From Ilumatobacteraceae bacterium (GTDB lineage Bacteria > Actinomycetota > Acidimicrobiia > Acidimicrobiales > Ilumatobacteraceae), in NCBI GenBank assembly GCA_025464045.1, contig JAODBQ010000665.1:1-11611 (forward strand): a stretch of DNA of 11,611 bases. The letters run 5' to 3'. This document shows positions 4,665 through 11,511 of the stretch, in pieces (the first letter of the stretch is position 1; each line of letters opens with the position of its first letter). Both the position numbers and the translations under genes were made by a program. The notes under the pieces were generated by a model. The model was not told the origin of the DNA, did not search any database, and was given only the letters and a program-made list of their open reading frames with translations.

Positions 4665-6169
4665 GTCGTCCTCCGCGGGAAGAGCGACTCGCCCTTCGTC
4701 ACTGTCAGGCCCCCCGGGTACCCGCCCCACGCGGCGGCTTCGGGCAGCCGCTGACCGGTGACCGGGCCGGACAAGCCGATGCGCGCCCACACGGCCTGGG
4801 ACGCGTTCGGCAGGGCCGGCGAGGCGAGCACGGCCACGATCCGCAACGCCTCGAGCGCGTCGCCCATGACCGCGTCCAGCGCCGGACCCGGCTCGGCCTT
4901 CCACGGCTCGTTCGCCTCGAGGTGGGCGTTCGTGGCGCGGATCAACCCCCATGTCGCGTCGAGCGCGCGGTTCGGCTGCAGATCGGCCCACGCGGCTGCG
5001 GTCGCCTCGTACGCCGTGGCCGCCGCAGCGGCGAGTGGTGATTCGGGCGACGGGGCGGGTCCGACCCCGCCGCACTTCTTGCCGACCACGGTGGCGACGC
5101 GCGCGAGGAGGTTGCCGAGGTTGTTGGCGAGGTCGCTGTTGTAGCGGGCGATCAGGCCCTCGTACGTGAAGTCGCCGTCCTGCCCGTACGGCGTCTCGGC
5201 GAGGACGTAGTAGCGGAACCCGTCGACGCCGACCTCGGCGATGAGGTCCAGCGGATTGACGACGTTGCCGGACGTCTTGCTCATCTTCTCGCCACCGACC
5301 AGCAACCAGCCGCCGACGCCCCATCCGGTGGGCAGCTCGATCCCCGCCGACATCAGCATCGCCGGCCAGTAGACGCAGTGGTGGCGGATGATGTCCTTGC
5401 CGATCAGGTGCCGGCCCGGCCACCAGTGCTCGAACCGCTCTTGGTCGGTCCCGAAGCCGACCGCGGTGATGTAGTTGGCGAGCGCGTCGAACCAGACGTA
5501 GGCGACGTGCTTGGGGTCCCACGGCAGCGGGATGCCCCACGTCAGGCTGGTGCGGCTGACGGAGAAGTCGCGCAGGCCGCCACGGATCAGCCCGAGCGCT
5601 TCGTTGCCACGGAACTCGGGCACGATCACGCCGGGGTGCGCGGCGTACCAGTCCAGCAGTCGGTCCTGGAACCGCGACAGCCGGAAGAAGTAGTTCTCCT
5701 CCTCGAAGTACTGCACCGGGATCTTGTGGATCGGGCACAGGTCGCCGGGGAGGAGCTCGTCGTCGGTGTAGTACTCCTCGCACGCGACGCAGTACTTGCC
5801 GGCGTAGACGTCGAGCTCGATGTCGCCGGCGTCGTAGCACCGCTGCAGCAGTTCGGCGACGCCGATCTTGTGGCGTTCCTCGGTCGTGCGGATGAAGTCG
5901 TCGTTGGCGATGTCGAGCTGGCTCCACGCCTGTTGGAACAGCGGCGCGATGGAGTCGGTGAACTCCGTCGGCGACATCCCTGCTGCGTCGGCGGCCTGCT
6001 GGATCTTCAGGCCGTGCTCGTCGGTGCCGGTCAGGAAGTGGACCTCCTCGCCGAGCAGCCGGTGCCAGCGGGTGACGGCATCGCCGATGATCGTCGTGTA
6101 CGCGTGGCCGAGATGCGGTTGCGCGTTGACGTAGTAGATCGGCGTGGTGAGGAAGTAGGGGCGGCCCAC
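4661..6169 (-). CDS. metG: Methionyl-tRNA synthetase
   Basis: Class I synthetase charging tRNA-Met and initiator tRNA. TTPIYYVNAQPHLGHAYT (8-25) contains the HIGH-type motif as HLGH. CVAC (127-130) and CPIH (145-148) form a single zinc knuckle. WFDALANYITAVG (226-238) and HLIGKDIIRHH (254-264) build the methionine pocket region. The KMSKS loop is EKMSKTSG (294-301), with Thr for the last Ser. At 502 aa it is the short form without the C-terminal EMAP-like dimerisation domain. The frame runs to 6376, but GTG 6169 matches the family start and has TAGCCT 7 nt upstream and no Shine-Dalgarno, suggesting a leaderless message. It heads the metG-tatD-X-ksgA run and is divergent from the thioesterase. 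Confidence 0.97.
   Translation of the reverse strand: MGRPYFLTTPIYYVNAQPHLGHAYTTIIGDAVTRWHRLLGEEVHFLTGTDEHGLKIQQAADAAGMSPTEFTDSIAPLFQQAWSQLDIANDDFIRTTEERHKIGVAELLQRCYDAGDIELDVYAGKYCVACEEYYTDDELLPGDLCPIHKIPVQYFEEENYFFRLSRFQDRLLDWYAAHPGVIVPEFRGNEALGLIRGGLRDFSVSRTSLTWGIPLPWDPKHVAYVWFDALANYITAVGFGTDQERFEHWWPGRHLIGKDIIRHHCVYWPAMLMSAGIELPTGWGVGGWLLVGGEKMSKTSGNVVNPLDLIAEVGVDGFRYYVLAETPYGQDGDFTYEGLIARYNSDLANNLGNLLARVATVVGKKCGGVGPAPSPESPLAAAAATAYEATAAAWADLQPNRALDATWGLIRATNAHLEANEPWKAEPGPALDAVMGDALEALRIVAVLASPALPNASQAVWARIGLSGPVTGQRLPEAAAWGGYPGGLTVTKGESLFPRRTT
4670..4674 (-). promoter_or_regulatory. Strong internal RBS of tatD
   Basis: GGAGG on the minus strand, inside the end of metG, lies 5 nt before the tatD GTG. 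It supports the GTG start and the GTGA overlap, and contrasts with the RBS-less first gene of the operon. Confidence 0.8.
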
Positions 6170-6176
6170 AGAACTG

Positions 6177-6182
6177 AGGCTA
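6177..6182 (-). promoter_or_regulatory. Probable -10 element of metG
   Basis: TAGCCT on the minus strand, identical to the tRNA-Gln candidate, lies 7 nt before the metG GTG. That spacing predicts transcription starting at or one base before the start codon. The upstream side abuts an inverted repeat instead of a clear -35. Confidence 0.45.
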
Positions 6183-6205
6183 CGGGGCGCAACAACCTCG
6201 CCCCG
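6183..6205. repeat. 7-bp inverted repeat abutting the metG -10
   Basis: CGGGGCG (6183-6189) and CGCCCCG (6199-6205) are perfect inverted copies around a 9-base spacer. The element starts one base from the TAGCCT hexamer and covers the spacer and -35 region, an operator-like position. A pair of 12-bp-spaced CGGTTCGC copies (6209-6216, 6221-6228) follows in the same gap. Confidence 0.5.
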
Positions 6206-6259
6206 GGCCGGTTCGCTGGTCGGTTCGCGCGTCGGTCGGCTGGGCGGCTCGGCGGCGCT

Positions 6260-6290
6260 TTGGCCGGCGGTCGTCGGCACCCCCCAGAAT
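6260..6290 (+). promoter_or_regulatory. Possible promoter of the thioesterase gene
   Basis: TTGGCC (6260-6265) and CAGAAT (6285-6290) are 19 bp apart; the second keeps the most important A2 and T6 of the -10. It ends 6 nt before the ATG at 6297, so the transcript would begin on the start codon. No Shine-Dalgarno is visible in the gap. Confidence 0.35.
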
Positions 6291-6296
6291 GTCCGG

Positions 6297-7082
6297 ATGA
6301 GTGAGTTCGACGAAGCGACCCACATCGCTGCCGACGGAAGCGGCGAGATCGCTGCCGGGTGGGACATCGGCGGCAACGCGAACGGCGGCTACTTGCTGGC
6401 GCTCGCCGGGCGCCACCTGCGCGAGGTCTCCGGCCGCCCCGATCCGGTCACGGTCACGGGCCACTACCTGGCGCCCGGCACGCCGGGCCCGATCCGGGTC
6501 GAGACCGAGGTGATCAAGCGCGGCAAGCGGTTCACCACCGTCACCGGCACGATGCGGCGCGGCGAACGGCCGATGCTCCAGGTGCTCGGGATGTTCGGTG
6601 ATCTCTCCGACGGCGATCGGGCGGTGGAGATCAACACCCTGGAGCCGCCGGAGCTGCCGCCGATCGACCTGTGCCTGCGCCGCGAGCCGACCCAGGGGGT
6701 CGTCGCCGTGCCGATGATGGACCGGCTCGACATCCACCTGCGGCCGGAGGACGCCGGGTTCTCGCACGAGGCACGCTCGGGGCGCGCCGAGATGGCCGGC
6801 TGGTTCTCGTTCGCCGACGGCCGGCCGATCGACACGCTGGCGATGCTGATGATCTGCGACGCGCTGCCGCCGGCGGTGTTCAACCTCGACGTGCCGGTCG
6901 GCTGGGTGCCGACGATCGAGTACACCGTGCACGTGCGTGGCGTGCCCGCACCTGGCCCGGTGCGGTGCGTGTTCCGCACCCGGGTCGTCAGCGGCGGCTT
7001 CCTGGAAGAGGACGGCGAGGTCTGGGACAGCGCCGACCGCCTCGTCGGCATGAGCCGCCAACTCGCCCTGATGGCCCGCTGA
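6297..7082 (+). CDS. Acyl-CoA thioesterase family protein (double hotdog)
   Basis: 261 aa. The N-terminal half shows the TesB/4HBT_3-type hotdog pattern: W-D-I-GGNANGGYLLALAGRH (22-40), the helix-starting NGGYLLAL, then PDPVTVTGHYLAPGTPGP (48-65) and a following beta-sheet with V-I-K-R-GKRFTTV. The second half (about 139-259) looks like the paired hotdog, with WFSFADGRPID (169-179) and a C-terminal F-R-T-R-V/MSRQLAL stretch typical of this family. Such proteins hydrolyse acyl-CoA thioesters; the substrate is unknown. No catalytic residue can be assigned with confidence. It stands alone on plus, divergent from metG and ending 19 bp from the HAD gene. Start ATG has no RBS, consistent with a leaderless message. 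Confidence 0.82.
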   Translation: MSEFDEATHIAADGSGEIAAGWDIGGNANGGYLLALAGRHLREVSGRPDPVTVTGHYLAPGTPGPIRVETEVIKRGKRFTTVTGTMRRGERPMLQVLGMFGDLSDGDRAVEINTLEPPELPPIDLCLRREPTQGVVAVPMMDRLDIHLRPEDAGFSHEARSGRAEMAGWFSFADGRPIDTLAMLMICDALPPAVFNLDVPVGWVPTIEYTVHVRGVPAPGPVRCVFRTRVVSGGFLEEDGEVWDSADRLVGMSRQLALMAR

Positions 7083-7107
7083 CGACATCCCCCGAAGCGG
7101 GTCAGCG
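7077..7107. terminator. Inverted repeat spanning the convergent stop codons of thioesterase and HAD genes
   Basis: CGCTGAC (7077-7083) and GTCAGCG (7101-7107) are perfect inverted copies, and each contains the TGA stop of one of the two convergent genes. The 17-base loop holds a small CCCG/CGGG hairpin. The position suits a compact two-way terminator, but there is no U-tract, so the function is inferred. Confidence 0.4.
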
Positions 7108-7893
7108 TTGGCGGGCGTAGCGGACGCCGGCGACGAATCCGCCCGCGGCGACCCCGGCCGTGCCGACCGCCTGGGTGGTGCGACGCGCGACGGCCTTGGT
7201 CTTCTTGCGGAACACGACCACCGGCCACCCGTGGTCGTTGGCGATCCGCTCGAGCTTGCCGTCGGGGTTGACGGCCACCGGGTGGCCGACCGCGTGGAGC
7301 ATCGGCAGGTCGCTGGCGGAGTCGCTGTACGCCCAGCACTGACGCAGGTCGAGCGCCTCCCACCGGGCGAGCTCCTCGATCGCCTCGACCTTGCCGGCTC
7401 CGTAGCAGAACGGCCCGGCGAGCTGGCCGGAGTACACGCCGTCGACGATCGCGCTGCGCGTGCCGATGCCGGCCGTCATCCCCAGTGCGAGGGCGAGCGG
7501 CTCGACGAGCTCCACCGGCGAGGCGGAGACGATGAACGTCGCCCGACCAGCGTGGCGGTGGAGGTCGACCAGCCGCCGTGCCTCCGGCCGCACCCGTTCC
7601 AGCAGCTTCGGGACGATCTGCGAGTTGAGCGCGACGAGGTCTTCGTGGCGGACCCCCTCGACGGCGCCGAGGATCCTGTCGCGCACGGCGTTGGACGTCT
7701 CGTCGCCTGCCCCGCGCATCCGGAACGCGAGGGCGCCGATCGCGTCCTTGGCGAACTCGCGACGGCGGACCAGACCGGCCCGCCAGGCGGCGACGCCGAA
7801 CACGAACACCGACGATCCGCTGATCAGGGTGCGGTCGAGGTCGAAGAAGGCGGCACTCGGGCCGACGGTTGCGTACTCGGTGAACTCGGACAT
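7102..7893 (-). CDS. HAD-superfamily IB phosphatase (SerB-like fold)
   Basis: 263 aa. All four HAD motifs are present: FFDLDRTL (16-23, nucleophile Asp18 and acid/base Asp20), I-V-SAS (121-125, Ser123), Lys168 in GAGKVEAI, and YSDSASDLPML (189-199, metal ligands Asp191 and Asp195). The helical insert after motif I marks a C1-capped subfamily IB enzyme. These are related to phosphoserine phosphatase, but the IB family includes many phosphatases of unknown substrate and I would not call it serB. The C-terminus is basic (RKKTKAVARRTT) then Gly/Ala-rich (242-257), possibly a membrane-associating tail. It follows rsmI after 42 bp with only a weak AGG-type RBS. Confidence 0.88.
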   Translation of the reverse strand: MSEFTEYATVGPSAAFFDLDRTLISGSSVFVFGVAAWRAGLVRRREFAKDAIGALAFRMRGAGDETSNAVRDRILGAVEGVRHEDLVALNSQIVPKLLERVRPEARRLVDLHRHAGRATFIVSASPVELVEPLALALGMTAGIGTRSAIVDGVYSGQLAGPFCYGAGKVEAIEELARWEALDLRQCWAYSDSASDLPMLHAVGHPVAVNPDGKLERIANDHGWPVVVFRKKTKAVARRTTQAVGTAGVAAGGFVAGVRYARQR

Positions 7894-7935
7894 GGCGGAC
7901 CTGCCGTCGGTGTGGAGGTCGCTGGAGAGCGGGGC

Positions 7936-8787
7936 TCAGCGGGGGATGGTCAGGGCGACGTCGTACACGCGCCGCTTCGGGACGCGATGGGCGACCATCA
8001 CCGTAGCGATGGCCGCGCGTCGATCCGCGCCACCCGCGAGTGCCATGAGCAACCCCTCGCGCAGCTGGGCGTCCGTCACCTCGCCCGGATCGGGCACCGG
8101 CGCACCCTCGATCACGAGCACGTACTCGCCGCGTGGCGGCGTCGTGGCCAAGTGGGCGACAGCCTCGGCGAGCGTTCCCCGGAAGACCTCCTCGTGCAGC
8201 TTGGTCAGCTCGCGCGCGAGCGCGACCCGTCGCTCGCCACCGCACGTCGCGGCGAGGTCGTCGATGGTGCGGGCGATGCGGTGCGGCGCCTCGTAGACGA
8301 TGACCGTGCGCACCTCGGCGGCGATGGAGGCCATGCGCTGTCCCCGGTCGCGCCCCGTGCGCGGCACGAACCCCTCGAACACGAACCGGTTGGTGTCGAA
8401 GCCGGACACGACCAGCGCCATCACGAGCGCAGCCGGGCCGGGGATCGCGCTCACCGCGTGGCCGGCGTCGAGGACCGCGCGGACGAGCCGCGAACCAGGG
8501 TCGGAGATGCCCGGGGTGCCGGCGTCGGTGACCACGGCGACGTTCCCGCCGCCGCCGAGCACCTCGAGCACCTCGGCGACCCGGGCGGTCTCCGTGTGGT
8601 CGTTGGCGATCGCCATGCGCACCCCGCTGATGCCGGTGTGAGCGAGCAGCTTGCCGGTGCGCCGGGTGTCCTCGCAACAGATCAGCGCGGCCCCGCGCAG
8701 GGCCTCGACGGCGCGCGGCGGGAGGTCGCCGAGGTTGCCGATCGGTGTGCTCACGAGCACCAGCGAGCCCGTCCGCCCGGGCGTCAA
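7936..8787 (-). CDS. rsmI: RsmI, 16S rRNA (cytidine1402-2'-O)-methyltransferase
   Basis: Tetrapyrrole-methylase-fold SAM enzyme that 2'-O-methylates C1402 in the 30S decoding centre. LVSTPIGNLGDLPPRA (11-26) is the family N-terminus, CCEDTRRT (37-44) the following conserved loop, VTDAGTPGISDPGSRLV (86-102) the core signature, and IPGPAALVMAL (115-125) the SAM-binding segment. 283 aa is normal. The likely start is TTG at 8787: it gives the usual short lead before LVLVSTPIGN and overlaps the DUF192 stop as TTGA; the frame upstream to 8961 is a shadow. GTG codons a few residues further in are alternatives. rsmI is commonly found close to metG in actinobacteria, as here. Confidence 0.95.
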   Translation of the reverse strand: MTPGRTGSLVLVSTPIGNLGDLPPRAVEALRGAALICCEDTRRTGKLLAHTGISGVRMAIANDHTETARVAEVLEVLGGGGNVAVVTDAGTPGISDPGSRLVRAVLDAGHAVSAIPGPAALVMALVVSGFDTNRFVFEGFVPRTGRDRGQRMASIAAEVRTVIVYEAPHRIARTIDDLAATCGGERRVALARELTKLHEEVFRGTLAEAVAHLATTPPRGEYVLVIEGAPVPDPGEVTDAQLREGLLMALAGGADRRAAIATVMVAHRVPKRRVYDVALTIPR

Positions 8788-9161
8788 CCCGTGGCCCGCT
8801 GCTCGGTGGTGCTGCCGTCGTCGCGACTGTTGGCGGGGCGCAGCTCGACGGTGTCGCCGACCTGCAGACCCCAGCGCTCGAACGCCCCGGCCGCGGCCTC
8901 GACGACGGTGTGCGCCTGGATGACCGGCAGGACGACCCGGTGGCGGCCGACTCGCAGGCACTTGATCACCACGCCATCGCCGTCGAGGTAGGCGACGTCG
9001 ATCGGGAAGCGCATCCCGAGGGTGTGGATCCAGCGGCAGCGGGGGATCACGAACGCCCCCTCAATGCTGTCGCGCCCGAGAAGGCCCCGCGCCTTGTCGC
9101 GGTGCGTCACCGCCACCTCTGCCGACGCCAGGACCCTTCCACCGGCGACCAGCCACGACAT
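8784..9161 (-). CDS. DUF192 family protein
   Basis: 125 aa. Family features visible: THRDKARGLLGRD (19-31), then W-I-HTLGMRFPIDVAYLD (44-60) with the conserved H-x-x-GM-x-FPID core, D-G-V-V, and VVEAAAGAFERWGLQVGD (86-103). DUF192 proteins are small beta-rich proteins, often exported in other bacteria; this one shows no signal peptide. Function is unknown. Its stop overlaps the rsmI start by 4 bp, so the two are translationally coupled. It is divergent from the MBL gene across 42 bp, and AAAGCT lies 7 nt before the ATG as a weak -10 candidate. Confidence 0.9.
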   Translation of the reverse strand: MSWLVAGGRVLASAEVAVTHRDKARGLLGRDSIEGAFVIPRCRWIHTLGMRFPIDVAYLDGDGVVIKCLRVGRHRVVLPVIQAHTVVEAAAGAFERWGLQVGDTVELRPANSRDDGSTTEQRATG

Positions 9162-9189
9162 GGGCCAGAGCTTTGCACGCGGCCGTGAC

Positions 9190-9195
9190 TACGAT
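9190..9195 (+). promoter_or_regulatory. Probable -10 element of the MBL hydrolase gene
   Basis: TACGAT fits TANNNT and ends 8 nt before the GTG at 9204. It lies in the 42-bp gap to the divergent DUF192 gene, and no Shine-Dalgarno is present. A weaker, opposite-facing hexamer (AAAGCT on minus, 9169-9174) would serve DUF192. Confidence 0.45.
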
Positions 9196-9203
9196 CACCT
9201 CAC

Positions 9204-10124
9204 GTGCCCACGATCGAGCCGCCGAGCCGCGCTGTGACCGACGTCGAGGTCGGCCCGCACGTCACGGTGCTCACCGGCGCCGCCAACGGCAAGTACCCGG
9301 ACGGCAACAGCGTCCTCATCGAGGGCAGCGATGGAACCGTCCTCATCGACCCGTCGCTGACGGTGCACGACCGCGGCGGCATCCGCGAGGTCGATCGGGT
9401 GCTCATCAGCCATGCTCACGAAGACCACATCGCCGGGCTGTCCGCAGTTCGGGCGACGCACATCCACGCCCACCACGACGACGTCCACGGCGTCCGATCG
9501 CTCGACGGACTGCTCTCGATCTACGGGCTCGCGCCACGCGAGGCCGCGGAGTTCCGGGTCGAGCTGGCCACGACGTTCCACATCGGCGACGTGCCCAACG
9601 CGACCGGCTTCGACGACGACGACGTGTTCGATCTCGGCGATGTCACCGTGCGGGTGCTGCACCTGCCCGGCCACACCCGTGGGCACAGCGCGTTCGTGAT
9701 CGAGCCCGACGGCGTCGCCTTCGTCGGTGACGTCGACCTGTCGAGCTTCGGGCCGTACTACGGCGACCACTGGAGCGATCTGGAGGACTTCGTCGCCTCG
9801 ATCGCCACCGTGCGCGAGCTCGACGCCCGGCACTACGTCACGTTCCACCACAAGGGCGTCGTCAGCGGCCGCGACGAGTTCGTGCGCCAGCTCGACGCGT
9901 TCGGTTCGATCATCGGTCAGCGCGACGAGCGGCTGGTGGCGATGCTCGATCGCCCGCGCACCTTCGCCGAACTGGTGCACGACGGGCTGATCTACCGTCC
10001 CGGCACCCGGCCCCCGTCGTTCGGGGACGCCGTCGAACGACGCTCGATCGAGCTCCACCTCGCGCGCTTGCGGCGTGAGGGCGTGGTCGTCGCACATGCC
10101 GACGGCCGGTTCGAGGCTGCGTAG
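9204..10124 (+). CDS. Metallo-beta-lactamase-fold hydrolase with C-terminal winged helix (LACTB2-like)
   Basis: 306 aa. The metal-binding set is complete: HAHEDH (70-75, giving His70, His72, Asp74, His75), His157 in LPGHTRGHS, Asp176 in VGDVDL, and HHKG (215-218). After the beta-lactamase domain, residues about 253-304 (FAELVHDGLIYRP ... LARLRREGVVVAHADGRF) look like the winged-helix tail of LACTB2-type proteins. Those act on thioesters or as RNA endonucleases, so both glyoxalase II-like hydrolysis and an RNase role are open; the substrate cannot be read from the sequence. First gene of the plus-strand run, GTG start, probably leaderless. Its stop codon overlaps the RBS of the next gene. Confidence 0.88.
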   Translation: MPTIEPPSRAVTDVEVGPHVTVLTGAANGKYPDGNSVLIEGSDGTVLIDPSLTVHDRGGIREVDRVLISHAHEDHIAGLSAVRATHIHAHHDDVHGVRSLDGLLSIYGLAPREAAEFRVELATTFHIGDVPNATGFDDDDVFDLGDVTVRVLHLPGHTRGHSAFVIEPDGVAFVGDVDLSSFGPYYGDHWSDLEDFVASIATVRELDARHYVTFHHKGVVSGRDEFVRQLDAFGSIIGQRDERLVAMLDRPRTFAELVHDGLIYRPGTRPPSFGDAVERRSIELHLARLRREGVVVAHADGRFEAA

Positions 10125-10128
10125 GTGG
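10123..10128 (+). promoter_or_regulatory. RBS deciding the DUF1345 start
   Basis: AGGTGG begins inside the MBL TAG stop and ends 7 nt before GTG 10136. It favours that start over the in-frame GTGs at 10157 and 10166. Confidence 0.55.
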
Positions 10129-10135
10129 GCGTCGG

Positions 10136-10810
10136 GTGGACGCTCGTCGCGGCGCGGTGAGCTCCGTGACGGAGGAGCGCGTCCCGCCCTCGGCGCGCCG
10201 CCGCGTGACCGTGGCGTTCGTCGCCGGAGTGCTCGCCGGGATCGTCACCGGTCTGCTCGGGCCGTGGCAGCTCGACGTGCTCGTCGGGTTCGACGTCTCG
10301 GCGATCGTGCAGCTGCTGTGGACCGCGGTCCTCGTCCTCCCGCTCGACGCCGAACGGACCGCTGCCGCGGCGCGGCGGGCCGACAACTCCCGCACCGCCG
10401 CCTCGCTGGCGATCATCGGTTCCGGGCTGACCAGCCTGGTCGGTGTCGGCTTGGCCCTGGCCAAGGCGCGCAAGGTCGGCTCCGGCGAGGAAGTGCTGAT
10501 CACGATCGTTGCGGTGGTGACCGTGGTGCTCGCGTGGCTCACCGTCCACACCGTGTTCGTGCTCCGCTACGCCGATCTGTATTACAACGCCGACGGCGGC
10601 GGGATCGATTTCCCTGGACACGGGGAGCCGAACTACCACGATTTCGCCTACGTCGGGTTCACGGTCGGGATGACCTACCAGGTGAGTGACACGAACATCA
10701 CCAGTCCCGACATCCGTCGCACCGTCATCCGTCACGCGTTGATCTCGTTCCTGTTCGGCACCGTGATCATCGGTCTGACCATCAACGTGATGGCCGGGTT
10801 CATTCGTTGA
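10136..10810 (+). CDS. DUF1345 integral membrane protein
   Basis: 224 aa with about five to six membrane segments: roughly 23-42, 53-70, 88-109, 119-143, a weaker one at 168-183, and 201-223. The DUF1345 signature is clear in the second half: HTVFVLRYADLYY (138-150), GGGIDFPG (154-161), Y-H-DFAYVGFTVGMTYQVSD (167-185), then IRRTVIRHALISFLFGTVI (193-211). Function of the family is unknown. The GTG at 10136 is supported by an AGGTGG RBS; GTG 10157 or 10166 would give slightly shorter proteins with the same first membrane segment. It starts 11 bp after the MBL stop and its own stop overlaps the trmB start, so it is in an operon with both. Confidence 0.9.
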   Translation: MDARRGAVSSVTEERVPPSARRRVTVAFVAGVLAGIVTGLLGPWQLDVLVGFDVSAIVQLLWTAVLVLPLDAERTAAAARRADNSRTAASLAIIGSGLTSLVGVGLALAKARKVGSGEEVLITIVAVVTVVLAWLTVHTVFVLRYADLYYNADGGGIDFPGHGEPNYHDFAYVGFTVGMTYQVSDTNITSPDIRRTVIRHALISFLFGTVIIGLTINVMAGFIR

Positions 10811-11475
10811 CCGATCTGACGCGACCGGCGGCGCGGTCGTTCAAGCCCCGCCGGCGCGGATTGTCGCCACCGCGTGCGGAAGCATATGCTGCCGCGTCCG
10901 CAGCGTTCGGCATCTCCGTCGACGGCCCCGTCCTCTCGTTGCCGGACGAGTTCGGACGCGCCGGTCCATTTGTCCTGGACATCGGGTTCGGGGCCGGTGA
11001 AGCGCTGATCGCCATGGCGCGGGCTCGTCCGGGGGAATGCGTGGTCGGTGTCGAAGTGCACACCACCGGGCTCGCGGCCGTGCTGGAGGCCATCACGGCA
11101 GAGTCGATCACGAACGTGCGCGTCGTCGACGGTGACGTGATCGAGCTCCTCGCGCGGATCGCTCCGGTGGCCCTCGACGAGGTGCGGATGTGGTTCCCGG
11201 ACCCGTGGCCGAAGCAGCGTCAGCGCCATCGTCGGCTGGTGCGCGCAGACGTGCTGGGTGCATTGGTCGACAAGCTGCGCGTCGGCGGGCACCTGCACCT
11301 CGCCACCGACGTGCAGGACTACTCGTTGCAGATGCAACTTGTGTGCGCCGCCGAGGAACGGCTCGGTGGCGGAGTGGTGGAACGACCTGCGTGGCGCCCG
11401 ACCACGCGGTTCGAGCGACGCGGCTCCGTCGCAGGTCGCGGATCCGTGGACCTCGTCTACGTGCGTCTCCGCTGA
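10807..11475 (+). CDS. trmB: TrmB, tRNA (guanine46-N7)-methyltransferase
   Basis: SAM-dependent enzyme that makes m7G46 in the variable loop of tRNAs. VLDIGFGAGEALIAMA (56-71) is motif I, GVEVHTTGL (81-89) binds SAM, RMWFPDPWPKQRQRHRRLV (127-145) is the diagnostic TrmB motif, H-L-ATDVQDY is at 164-172, and RPTTRFERRG (197-206) is the tRNA-binding C-terminus. 222 aa is normal. The TTG at 10807 overlaps the preceding TGA as TTGA, with only a poor upstream RBS, so expression probably depends on translation of the DUF1345 gene. No other start fits the N-terminus without removing part of the basic RSFKPRRRG segment (10-18). Confidence 0.95.
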   Translation: MTDLTRPAARSFKPRRRGLSPPRAEAYAAASAAFGISVDGPVLSLPDEFGRAGPFVLDIGFGAGEALIAMARARPGECVVGVEVHTTGLAAVLEAITAESITNVRVVDGDVIELLARIAPVALDEVRMWFPDPWPKQRQRHRRLVRADVLGALVDKLRVGGHLHLATDVQDYSLQMQLVCAAEERLGGGVVERPAWRPTTRFERRGSVAGRGSVDLVYVRLR

Positions 11476-11498
11476 ACGTCCCGAGCGTGCGCCACACT

Positions 11499-11503
11499 GG
11501 AGG
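11499..11503 (+). promoter_or_regulatory. RBS of the terminal partial gene
   Basis: GGAGG lies 8 nt before GTG 11512, the same arrangement as in the dehydratase gene. It supports GTG 11512 over the downstream in-frame ATG 11536. Confidence 0.6.
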
Positions 11504-11511
11504 TGGCACCG

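Noticed and set aside
6170..6260. T-box or other leader RNA upstream of metG
   Set aside because: The -10 candidate is 7 nt from the start codon, leaving no room for a leader, and no T-box bulge sequence was seen.
5378..6304. 308-codon plus-strand frame antisense to metG
   Set aside because: MetRS motifs on the other strand explain this region; the antisense product is a Val/Asp/Glu-rich mirror of that coding sequence.
6170..6376. N-terminal extension of metG to 6376
   Set aside because: It would overlap the divergent thioesterase start and adds 69 residues unlike any MetRS; GTG 6169 matches the family start.
7102..7893. Calling the HAD protein SerB (phosphoserine phosphatase)
   Set aside because: The HAD-IB motifs are shared by phosphatases with other substrates, there is no ACT domain, and no serine-pathway neighbour is present.
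7898..7920. GACCT/AGGTC inverted repeat ahead of the HAD start
   Set aside because: Only 5 bp with a 13-base loop; expected often by chance in GC-rich sequence.
6464..8677. 737-codon minus-strand open frame across the thioesterase, HAD and rsmI genes
   Set aside because: Composition is dominated by R, H, P and G, it crosses three real genes in another frame, and it contains no domain pattern.
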